Below are positions 37,601 to 49,600 of a stretch of DNA of 64,000 bases, one piece after another; position 1 is the first letter of the stretch; each line of letters opens with the position of its first letter. The position numbers were made by a program, and so were the translations under genes. This DNA is from Streptomyces katrae. GTDB taxonomy: Bacteria > Actinomycetota > Actinomycetes > Streptomycetales > Streptomycetaceae. The notes below the pieces were generated by a model, which was not told the origin of the DNA, did no database searches, and worked only from the letters and a program-made list of their open reading frames with translations. The stretch lies in NCBI RefSeq assembly GCF_002028425.1, contig NZ_CP020044.1, positions 62,001 to 126,000 of the forward strand. Direction: 5' to 3'.

Positions 37601-40600
37601 CAGGCGTTCCAGGACCAGCATGCCCACGCCCTCGGACCAGCCCGTGCCGTCCGCGGCGCCCGCGAAGGACTTGCAGCGGCCGTCGGGGGCGAGCCCCTGC
37701 TGGCGGCTGAAGTCGATGAACGCCGTCGGCGTGGACATGATCGTGGCACCGCCCGCGAGGGCCATCGTGCACTCACCGCTGCGCAGCGCCTGCGCAGCGA
37801 GGTGCAGGGCCACGAGCGAGGAGGAGCACGCGGTGTCGACGGTGACGGCCGGGCCCTCGAAGCCGAAGGAGTACGAGACGCGGCCCGAGGCGACGCTGCC
37901 CGCGGTGCCGATGCCGAGGTATCCGGCGGCGTCCTCGGCGCTGGAGCCGAGGAGCGAGGCGTAGTCGTTGTACATCACGCCGGTGAAGACGCCGGTCGCG
38001 CTGCCGCGCAGGGTGGCGGGGGCGATGCCGGCCCGTTCGATCGCTTCCCAGGAGGTTTCCAGCAGCAGCCGGTGCTGGGGGTCCATGGCGAGGGCCTCGC
38101 GCGGCGAGATCCCGAAGAACTCCGGGTCGAACTCGCCGACGTTCGCGAGGAAGCCGCCCTCGCGGGTGTAGCTGGTGGCCCCGTCCCGGGCGTCCGGGTC
38201 GTAGAGGGCATCGCCGTTCCAGCCACGGTCGGTGGGGAAGACGGTGATGCCGTCGCCGCCCTGGGCGACGAGGCGCCAGAGGTCCTCGGGGCTGGTGACG
38301 CCGCCGGGGTAGCGGCAGCTCATGCCCACGATCGCGATGGGCTCGTCCGCGCCGATGACGGCCGGCGCCGCGGCCGACTGCGCCGGGGCGGAGGCCTCCG
38401 CGTCCCCGACGAGCTCGCCGCGCACGTACTCGGCGAGCACCGCCGGGGTCGGGTAGTCGAAGACGAGCGTGGCCGGCAGGCGCAGGCCGGTGGCCGTGTT
38501 GAGCCGGTTGCGCAGTTCCACGGCGGTCAGCGAGTCGAAGCCGAGCTCGGTGAAGGCGTGGTGGAGCTCGATCCCCTGCGGGGAGGCGTGGCCCAGCACG
38601 GCCGCGACGTCGGCGCGGACCAGGTCCGCGACCGTTTCGAGCTGCTGTGCGGGCGGCAGGGCCGCCAGGCGGCGACCGAGGCCGCCCCGTGCTCCCGCAG
38701 CGGACGCCGTGCGCCGTGCGGGGGCGGGGACCAGGCCGCGGAAGACCGGGGCCACGCCCGCCGAAGCGGCCAGCGCCCGCATCCGGGCCAGGTCCAGCCG
38801 CAGCGGCACCAGCGCCGGCTCCGGACCGCCGACGGTCGCGTCCAGCAAGGCCAGACCCGTCACGACCGGGATGGGCAGTACGCCGCCGCGCGACATGCGC
38901 TCGACATCGGCCGAGGTCAGCGAGGCACCCATGCCCGCCGTCTCCTCCCACAGGCCCCAGGCCAGGGAGGTGGCGGCGAGGCCCAGCCCATGGCGATGGG
39001 CGGCGAGGGCGTCGAGGAAGGAGTTCGCGGCCGCGTAGTTGGCCTGTCCCGCACCACCGAGCACACCGGCGGCGGAGGAGAAGAGCACGAACGCGTCCAG
39101 ATCCAGGCCGGCGGTGAGCTCGTGCAGGTGCCAGGCCGCGTCGACCTTCACCCGCAGCACCGTGGCAAGCCGTTCCGGGGTGAGCGACGAGACCACGCCG
39201 TCGTCCACGACACCGGCGGCGTGCACGACCGCCTTCACGGGGTGGGCGGCCAGCAGGGAAGCCAGAGCCTCCCGGTCGGAGACGTCACAGGCCGCGACGG
39301 TCACCGACGCGCCCAGCTCCTCCAGCTCGCCGCGCAACTCCCCGGCACCCGGAGCGTCGATTCCGCGCCGGCTGACCAGCACCAGATCCCGCACCCCGTG
39401 CCCGGTCACCAGATGCCGGGCCACCACAGCACCCAGACCACCCGTACCACCGGTCACCAACACCGGACCCGCACCGAACCCACCGGCGTTCGGTGCACTC
39501 TGAGCCGCCCGCACCAGACGCGGCACGAGCACCCGCCCCTCACGCAACGCCGCCTGGCCCTCGCCCGAGGCGACGACCGAGGCGATCAGCTCCGGCGTCA
39601 GCGCGTCCCGGTCGTCCACATCCACCAGGACGAACCGGCCCGCACCCTCCGACTGGGCGGAGCGCACCAGGCCCCACACGACGGACGCCGCCACATCGGC
39701 GACCTCCGCCCCACCGGCGGCCACGGCACCCCGCGTCACCAGCACCAGGGCCCGGTCCTCCTCCGCCCAGCCCCGCACCAGCTCCAGGGCCCGCGACGCC
39801 ACCGCGAACGCCGCCCCAGGCACCTCGACGTCGACGTCAGACGTCAGGTCGACCAGGACGACGTCGGCTTCGTCAACGACGGCCGCCGCCATCGGCGCAG
39901 GGCTCCAGTCGAGCCGGAACAGGGAGTCCCGTTCCACGCCGCCGGACGCCGCCGCCACCTGGCCCTCGACCGGCCGCAGCACCAGCGAATCCACCACGAG
40001 GACCGGCTCACCGGCACCATCCGCAACGGCCAGCGACACCGCACCCGTACCCGCAGGCGTCAGACGCACCCGCAGCCGGGAGGCGCCGGAGGCCGCCAGC
40101 GTCACACCGGACCAGGTGAACGGCAGCCAGCCGCCCGTACCCTCGTCCGGAAGCAGTCCGCCCACGCCCACGGCGTGCAGGGCCGCATCGAGCAGCGCCG
40201 GGTGCAGACCGAACCGGCCCGCCTCCCCCGCCGCGTCCTCGGGCAGCGCGACCTCAGCGAACACCTCGTCCCCGGACCGCCACACCGCCCGCAGCCCCTG
40301 GAAGGCACTCCCGTACGCGAACCCGGCCTCGGCCAGGTGTGCGTACAGCCCCTCCACGGGAACCTCGGCGGCACCGGCCGGCGGCCAGGCCTCCAGTGAG
40401 AACGACGGCAGTTCCGCCACGGCGCTCAGGGCGCCCGAGGCGTGGCGCTGCCACGGTTCGCCGAACTCCCCCGCGTCCGGGCGGGAGAAGAAGTCCACCG
40501 ACCGCAGACCAGCCTCGTCCGCGCCACCCACCACGACCTGCACCTGGACACCACCGGACTCCGGCAGCACCAACGGCGCCTCGATCGTCAGCTCCACCAG

Positions 40601-43600
40601 CCGGCCGCAGCCCACCTGGTCACCGGCCCGCACCGCCAACTCCACGAACGCCGTCCCCGGCAGGATCACCGTCCCGCCGACCACGTGCCCCGCCAGCCAC
40701 GGGTGCGACAGCACGGACAGCCGACCGGTCAGCAGCACCTCGTCACCACCGGCCACGGAGACCGCGGCGCCCACCAGCGGGTGGACGGCGGGACTCAAAC
40801 CAGCCGAGGCGACGTTGGCGGAGCCTCCGCGCGACTTCAGCCAGTAGTGCTGGTGCTGGAAGGCGTACGTGGGCAGGTCGACCCGGCGCGTGCCGCTGCC
40901 GATACCGGTCGCGGCGAAGTACGCGGACCAGTCCGCCGGCACGCCGTACGCGTACGCCTGCCCCAGAGCGGCGACGGCCGCTTCGGCCTCGTCACGGTCC
41001 TTGCGCAGCACCGGCACGAACACGCCGTCGCCGACGCAGTCGGCGCCCATCGCGGACAGCACGCCGTCGGGGCCCAGCTCGACGAACCGGGTGACGCCCT
41101 CCGCTTCCAGGGCAGCCATGCCGTCCGCGAACCGGACCGCCTCGCGGACGTGCCGCACCCAGTACTCGGGCGAGCAGAGCTCTTCCGCGGAAGCCACCTC
41201 ACCCGTGAGGTTGGAGACCACGGGGAGGGTCGGGGCGGTGAAGGCAACCGCGTCCAGCACCGTGCGGAACTCGTCCAGCATCGGGTCCATCAGCGGCGAG
41301 TGGAACGCGTGGCTCACCGTCAGCCGCTTGGTCTTCACACCCCGCCCGGCCAGCAGACCCGCGATGGCGGTCACCGAGTCCTCGGCACCCGAGACCACCA
41401 CGGACTTCGGCCCGTTGACGGCCGCAATACTCACGTCCTCGTACGCGGCGACCAGCTCGGCCACCTCCGCCTCGGCAGCACGCACCGACACCATCGCACC
41501 ACCAGCCGGCAGCGCCTGCATCAGCCGACCACGCGCGACGACCAGCCGCGCCGCGTCGGAGAGGGAGAACACCCCCGCCCCATGCGCGGCGACGATCTCA
41601 CCAATGGAGTGACCCAGCAGATAGTCGGGCTTCAAGCCCCAGCTCTCCACGAGCCGGAACAGCGCCACCTCGATCGCGAACAGCGCCGGCTGCGTGAACT
41701 CCGTACGGTCCAGCTCAGCAGACTCGGCTGCAAACATCACCTCCCGCAGCGAACGGCCCAACACCGGGTCGATCTCCGCACACACGGCATCCAGCGCCTC
41801 CGCGAACACCGGGAAGGCCGCATACAGCTCGCGCCCCATCCCGGCCCGCTGCGCACCCTGACCCGTGAACAGGAAACCCGTCAGACCCGGGACCACCGCA
41901 CCACGCACCACGCCCGGCGCGGACTCGCCGCGTGCCAGCGCCTCCAGGCCCGCCACCGGGTCGGCGCCCAGGACCACGGCCCGGTGCTCGAAGGTCGCAC
42001 GGGTGGTCGCCAAGGCGTACGCGGCGTCCGGCGCGGGCACCTCGGCGCCGCCGCCGGAGACGAACGCGGCCAGTCGGTCCGCCTGGGCGGCGAGGGCCTC
42101 GGGCGTGCGGCCGGACACCACCCACGGCACCGGGGTACCGACGGGGGTCGAAGCCGGAACCGGAGCCGGAACCGGAACAGGCCCCGGGTCCGACGGCGGC
42201 TCCTCCAGGACCACGTGGGCATTGGTGCCGCTGATGCCGAACGACGAGACGCCGGCCCGGCGCGGACGGCCGGTCTCCGGCCACTCCCGCTCCTCGGTCA
42301 GCAGTTCCACCGCTCCGGCGGACCACTCCACCTGCGGGGTGGGCTCGTCCACGTGCAGGGTGCGCGGCAGGACGCCGTGGCGCATCGCCTGGACCATCTT
42401 GATCACGCCGCCGACACCCGCCGCGGCCTGCGTGTGGCCGATGTTCGACTTCAGCGAGCCGAGCCACAGCGGCTCCCCGCCGAAGCGCTCCTGCCCGTAC
42501 GTCGCCAGCAGCGCCTGCGCCTCGATCGGGTCGCCCAGCGTCGTACCGGTGCCGTGCGCCTCCACCGCGTCGACCTCGGCCGCCGACAGGCCGGCGTTGG
42601 CCAGGGCCTGGCGGATGACGCGCTGCTGCGAGGGCCCGTTGGGGGCGGTCAGCCCGTTGGAGGCCCCGTCCTGGTTGACGGCCGTGCCGCGGACGACGGC
42701 GAGGACCTGGTGGCCGTTCCTGCGCGCGTCGGAAAGGCGCTCCAGGACGAGCATGCCCACGCCCTCGGACCAGCCCGTGCCGTCCGCGGATGACGAGAAG
42801 GACTTGCAGCGGCCGTCCTCGGCGAGGCCGCGCTGCTTGCTGAACTCCACGAAGGTGGACGGGCTGGCCATGACGGTGACGCCGCCGGCGAGGGCCATCG
42901 TGCACTCGCCGTTGCGCAGGGCCTGGGCGGCCCAGTGCAGGGCGACCAGCGACGAGGAGCAGGCGGTGTCGACGGTGACGGCCGGGCCCTCCAGGCCCAG
43001 GGTGTAGGCGACGCGGCCGGACAGCACGCTGCCCGAGTTGCCTGTGCCCAGGTAGCCCTCCACGCCTTCGGGAACGGATTCGAGGCGGCCCGCGTAGTCG
43101 TGGTACATCAGGCCCGCGAAGACGCCGGTGGCGCTGCCGCGCAGGCCGGTGGGGTCGATGCCGGCGTACTCGAAAGCCTCCCAGGAGGCTTCGAGGAGGA
43201 GCCGCTGCTGCGGGTCCATGGCGAGGGCCTCGCGCGGCGAGATGCCGAAGAAGGCGGCGTCGAACGCGGCGGCCTCGTGCAGGAAGCCGCCCTCGCGGAC
43301 GTATGAGGATCCCGGTCGGTCCGGGTCCTGGTCGAAGAGGCGGTCGAGGTCCCAGCCCCGGTCGGTGGGGAAGGCGGTGATGCCGTCGCCGCCCTCGGCG
43401 ACGAGCCGCCACAGGTCCTCGGGGCCGGCCACTCCGCCGGGGTAGCGGCAGCTCATGCCGACGATCGCGATCGGTTCGTCGGAGGCGGGGCCGGAGCCGT
43501 GGCCGACGGCCGCGGCGGCCGGTGCGGTGCCGGCGGCGTCGTCACCCGCGACTTCGGCGCGGACGAACTCGACCAGTGCCTCGGGGGTGGGGTAGTCGAA

Positions 43601-46600
43601 GACGAGCGTGGCGGGGAGCCTCAGTCCTGTGGCCCCATTCAGCCGGTTGCGCAGTTCGACGGCGGTCAGCGAGTCGAAGCCGAGCTCGGTGAAGGCGCGG
43701 TCGAGGCCGATCCGGGAGCCGGAGGCGTGGCCGAGTACGTCGGCGACGTTCGCCCGCACCAACTCGGCGACCAGCTTGCGCTGTTCGTCCGCCGACAGCC
43801 CGGCGAGACGCTGGCCGAGCGCGGATTCGGCGCCCTGCCGGCGGGCGGTGCGGCGGGCCGGGACGCGGACGAGGCCGCGCAGCAGTCCGGGCACGCCGTT
43901 CGCACCGGCCTGGGCGCGCAGCACCGCGAGGTCGAGGTGAATCGGGAGGAGGGCGGCCGCGTCGGAGGAGGCACCCGCGTCGAAGAGGGCCAGGCCCTCC
44001 TGCGGGGACAGCGGGGGCATGCCGGCCCGGGCCAGCCGGTCGAGGTCGTCCTGTCCCATGCGGGCGGCCATGCCGCCCTCGGCCCAGGGGCCCCAGGCGA
44101 GGGAGGTGGCGGGGAGTCCGAGGCCGTGGCGGTGGGCGGCGAGGGCGTCGAGGAAGGCGTTGGCCGCCGCGTAGTTGGCCTGGCCCGGGCTGCCGAGCAC
44201 ACCGGCGGCGGAGGAGAACAGGACGAAGGCGTCCAGGTCCGCGTCACGGGTCAGCTCGTGGAGGTGCCAGGCCGCGTCGACCTTCACCCGCAGCACCGTG
44301 GCAAGCCGTTCCGGGGTGAGCGACGAGACCACGCCGTCGTCCACGACACCGGCGGCGTGCACGACCGCCTTCACGGGGTGGGCGGCCAGCAGGGAAGCCA
44401 GAGCCTCCCGGTCGGAGACGTCACAGGCCGCGACGGTCACGGCCGCGCCCAGCTCCTCCAGCTCGCCGCGCAGCTCGTCAGCACCCGGGGCGTCCAGGCC
44501 CCGCCGGCTGACCAGCACGAGGTCCCGTACGCCGTGCCCGGTCACCAGGTGCCGGGCCACCACAGCACCCAGACCACCCGTACCGCCGGTCACCAGCACC
44601 GGACCCGTACCGAAACCGCCGGCAGCCTGGGCGTTCTGGGCCGCCCGCACCAGGCGCGGCGCGAGCACGCGCCCGTCCCGGACGGCCACCTGCTGCTCAC
44701 CCGAGGCGACCAGCGCGGCCACCAGCTCCGGCGTCAGCGCGTCCCGGTCGTCCACATCGACGAGAACGAACCGGCCCGCACCCTCCGACTGGGCGGAGCG
44801 CACCAGGCCCCACACCACCGAAGCCGCCACATCCGCGATGTCGGAGTCATTCCCGGCGGCCACGGCACCCCGCGTCACCAGGACCACGGTCCGGTCCTCG
44901 TCCGCCCAGTCCTGCACCAGCTCCAGGGCCCGCGAGGCCACGGCGAACGCGGCCTCGGGCACGGCGGTGCCGTCGTCGGGGGATGCGAGGTCGACGAGGA
45001 CGGCGTCCCCGTCATCGCCCGGGACGGGCAGGGACACCGGGCTCCAGTCCAGCTGGAACAGGGAGTCCCGGTCCACGCCGCCGGACGCCGCCGCCACCTG
45101 GCCGTCGACCGGCCGCAGCACCAGCGAATCCACCACGAGGACCGGCTCACCCGCACCATCGGCGACGGCCAGCGACACAGCACCCGTGCCCGCAGGCGAC
45201 AGACGCACCCGCAGCTGCGAGGCACCGGCGGCGCGCAGGGACACGCCCGACCAGGCGAACGGCAGGTGTCCGCCCGAGGAGGTGCGGCCCTGCTCCGGGG
45301 TGTCGCCACCGCCGCCGGCCAGTACCAGGGCGTGGAGAGCCGCGTCGAGGAGCGCGGGGTGGAGGCCGAACCGGCCGGCCTCGCCCGCCGCTTCCTCGGG
45401 CAGCGCGACCTCCGCGAACACTTCGTCCCCGGAGCGCCACACCGACGTCAGGCCGCGGAAGAGCGGCCCGTACACGAATCCGGCCTCGGCGAGGCGCTCG
45501 TACAGCCCCTCCACCGGGACCTCGGCCGCACCGGCCGGCGGCCACGCCGACAGGTCCATGCCCGCAACGGGCTCCTCGGCGCCCACCACACCCGAGGCGT
45601 GGCGCTGCCACGGCTCGTCGAACTCCCCCGCGTCCGGGCGGGAGAAGAAGTCCACCGACCGCAGACCACCTTCGTCCGCGGCACCCACCACGACCTGCAC
45701 CTGGACACCACCGGACTCCGGCAGCACCAACGGCGCCTCGATCGTCAACTCCACCAGCCGACCGCAGCCCACCTGGTCACCGGCCCGCACCGCCAACTCC
45801 ACGAACGCCGTCCCCGGTACCAGGACCGAGCCCAGGACCGCGTGTTCGGCGAGCCAGGGGTGCGTGCGGACCGACAGGCGGCCCGTGAGGAGTGCGCCGT
45901 CGCCGCTGGCGACGGAGACCGCCGCGCCGAGCAGGGGGTGGACGGCGGGGCTGAGCCCCAGGCCGCCGGCGTCGGCGGCCGCGCCGGCGCCCGCCTTGGG
46001 CCAGTAGCGCTGGTGCTGGAAGGCGTACGTCGGGAGTTCGACGTGGCGCACCGCCGCCGGGTCGGAGCCGGTGAACAGGGCGGTCCAGTCGACGGTGACG
46101 CCGTGGACGTGGGCCTGGGCGAGGGCGGCGACGGCCGCTTCGGCCTCGTCTCGGTCCTTGCGCAGCACGGGCACGAACACGCCGTCGCCGACGCAGTCGG
46201 CGCCCATCGCGGACAGCACTCCGTCAGGGCCGAGCTCGACGAACCGGGTGACGCCCTCCGCTTCCAGGGCGGCCATGCCGTCGGCGAAGCGGACCGCCTC
46301 GCGGACGTGGCGCACCCAGTACTCGGGCGAGCAGAGCTCTTCCCCGGAAGCCACCTCACCCGTCAGGTTCGAGACCACGGGGAGGGAAGGCGCGGCGAAC
46401 GCGACCGATCCCAACACGGCACGGAACTCGTCCAGCATCGGGTCCATCAGCGGCGAGTGGAACGCGTGGCTCACCGTCAGCCGCTTGGTCTTCACCCCGC
46501 GCTCGCCGAGCGCGTCCGCGATGGCGGTCACGGAATCGGCCGCACCCGAGATCACCACGGAGGAAGGCCCGTTGACGGCCGCGATGCTCACGTCCTCGTA

Positions 46601-49600
46601 CGCGGCGACCAGCTCGGCCACCTCCGCCTCAGCCGCACGCACCGACACCATCGCACCACCAGCCGGCAGCGCCTGCATCAGCCGACCACGGGCGACGACC
46701 AGCCGCACCGCATCAGCCAGCGAGAACACCCCCGCCACATGCGCAGCAGCGATCTCACCCACCGAATGCCCGAGCAGGTAATCAGCCCGCACACCCCAGC
46801 TCTCCACGAGCCGGAACAGCGCCACCTCGATCGCGAACAGCGCCGGCTGCGTGAACTCCGTACGGTCCAGCTCAGCGGAGTCCTCCGCGAACATCACCTC
46901 GCGCAGCGGCCTGTCCAGCTCAGGGTCGGCGTGGGCGCACACGGCGTCCAGCGCCTGCGCGAACACCGGGAACGCGGCATACAGCTCGCGCCCCATCCCG
47001 GCCCGCTGCGCACCCTGACCCGTGAACAGGAAACCCGTCAGGCCCGGGAGCGCCGCGCCGCGCACCACGCCCGGCGCGGACTCGCCGCGTGCCAGCGCCT
47101 CCAGGCCCGCCACCGGGTCGGCGCCCAGGACCACGGCCCGGTGCTCGAAGGCGGTGCGGGAGGCGGTGAGGGCGTGGGCGGTGTCGCGTTCGCCGATGCC
47201 GGCACCGGGGCCTGCGGCGAACGCGGCGAGGCGTCCGGCCTGGGCGGCCAGTGCCTCCGGCGTACGGCCGGACACCACCCACGGCACCACCGGCAGCGGA
47301 GCGAGGGCGGCCGCAGCCGGCTCGGCCACCGGAGCGGTCTCGGGTGCCTGTTCGAGGATCACGTGGGCATTGGTGCCGCTGATGCCGAACGAGGAGACGC
47401 CGGCCCGGCGCGCGTGCCCGGTCTCGGGCCAGTCGCGGGCCTGCGTCAGCAGTTCGACCGCACCCGCCGACCAGTCGACCTGCGGGGTCGGGTCGCCGAC
47501 GTGCAGAGTGGGCGGCAGGATGCCGTGCCGGATCGCCTGGACCATCTTGATGACACCGGCGACACCGGCGGCGGCGGCCGGGTGGCCGATGTTCGACTTG
47601 ATGGAGCCGAGCCACAGCGGCTCGTCGCCGGAACGTTCCTGCCCGTAGGTGGCCAGCAGCGCCTGCGCCTCGATCGGGTCGCCCAGCGTGGTACCGGTGC
47701 CGTGCGCCTCCACCGCGTCGACCTCGGCCGCCGACAGGCCGGCGTTGGCCAGGGCCGCGCGGATGACGCGCTGCTGGGACGGGCCGTTGGGGGCGGTCAG
47801 TCCGTTGGAGGCGCCGTCCTGGTTGACGGCGGAGCCGCGGACGACGGCGAGGACGGGGTGGCCGTGGGCGCGGGCGTCGGAGAGCCGCTCCAGGAGGAGC
47901 ATGCCGACGCCCTCGCCCCAGCCGGTGCCGTCGGCGTCGGCGGAGAACGGCTTGCAGCGGCCGTCCTCGGCGAGGCCGCGCTGGCGGGAGAACTCCACGA
48001 AGGCGGTGGGGGTGGGCATGACGGCGACACCGCCGGCGAGGGCCATCGTGCACTCGCCGTTGCGCAGGGCCTGGGCGGCCCAGTGCAGGGCGACCAGGGA
48101 CGAGGAGCAGGCGGTGTCGATGGTGACCGCGGGACCCTCGAGGCCGAGGACGTAGGAGACGCGGCCGGACATGACGCTGGTGGCGGTGCCGGTCAGCAGG
48201 TGGCCGTCGGCGCCCTCGACGCTCTGGCGGACCCCGGCGCCGTAGCCGGAGGAGGAGCCGCCGGCGAAGACGCCGGTGCGGCTGCCGCGCAGCGTGGCGG
48301 GGTCGATGCCGGCGCGTTCGACGGCCTCCCAGGAGGCTTCCAGCAGCAGCCGCTGCTGGGGGTCCATGGCGAGGGCCTCGCGGGGGGAGATCCCGAAGAA
48401 GTCGGCGTCGAAGTCGGCGATGCCGGGCAGGAAGCCGCCGTGCCGGGTGTAGCTGGTGCCCTGGTGGTCGGGGTCGGGGTGGTAGAGCGCCTCGACGTCC
48501 CAGCCCCGGTCGGTGGGGAAGGCGGTGATGCCGTCTCGGCCTTCGGCGACGAGGTTCCACAGGTCGTCGGGGCCGGCTACGCCGCCCGGGTAGCGGCAGC
48601 TCATGGCGACGATGGCGATGAGGTCGTCGTCTCCTTCGCCGGCCGGGCGGGCCGGCATGGCCGAGCGGTCCGCGGCCGGGTCGGACGCCGTGTCGTCGGT
48701 GACGAGTTCGCCGCGGAGGTGTTCGGCCAGGGCGGCCGGGGTGGGATGGTCGAAGACGAGGGTGCCGGGGAGGGTGAGGCCGGTCTCGGCGCCCAGCAGG
48801 TTGCGCAGTTCGACGGCGGTGAGGGAGTCGAAGCCCATCTCGCGGAAGGCGCGGTCGACGTGGACGGCGTCGGCGGAGGCGTGGCCGAGGACGGCACGGG
48901 CCTGGGCGCGTACCAGGTCGAGGAGGAGCCGGGACTGTTCCGCGGGGGTGCGGGCGGCCAGCTTGCGGCGCAGCTCGGCGGCGGTGTCCGTGGCGGCGGA
49001 GGCGGTGTCCCGGGCGGGGCCGGCGGCCCCGGTGGTCTGGGCGGTGAGCGCCTCGGGGACGCCGGCGAGGAACGGGCGGGGTCCGGCGGCGGTGAAGCCG
49101 GGGACGAACGCGGCCCAGTCGACGTCGGCGACCGCGGTGTGGGGGGTGTCGTCGGCGAGGGCCTGGCGCAGGGCGGCGACGGCGAGGTCGGGGGCCATGA
49201 CGGGCAGGCCCTGGCGGCGCAGCCGGTCCTCGTCGCCGGCCGCCATGCCGCCCTCGGCCCAGGGGCCCCAGGAGACGGCGGTGGCGGTCAGCCCGCGGCT
49301 GCGGCGGTGCAGGGCGAGGGCGTCGAGGTGCGCGTTGGCGGCGGCGTAGCCGGCCTGGCCGCCGCTGCCCCAGACGCCGGAGATGGAGGAGAACAGGACG
49401 AACGCGTCGAGTTCGCGGTCGGCGTCGAAGAGGGCGTCGAGGTGGACGGCTCCGGCGACCTTGGCGGTGAAGACGTCGGCGAGTTCGTCGGCGTCGGTGG
49501 TCGACAGGAGGGTGGCGCGGCCGATGCCGGCGGCGTGGACGACGGTGCGGACGGCGGGGCCGTCGGCCTCGGCGGTGCGGATGACGGCGGCCAGCGCGTC

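Noticed and set aside
25199..40399. Very long open frame on the + strand (also 795-9437, 9441-14729, 15421-23196 and 43499-53557)
   Set aside because: These are antisense to PKS genes whose domain motifs are continuous on the minus strand. The translations are low-complexity Gly/Arg/Val/His-rich and have no family motif. Such mirror frames are usual at this G+C content.
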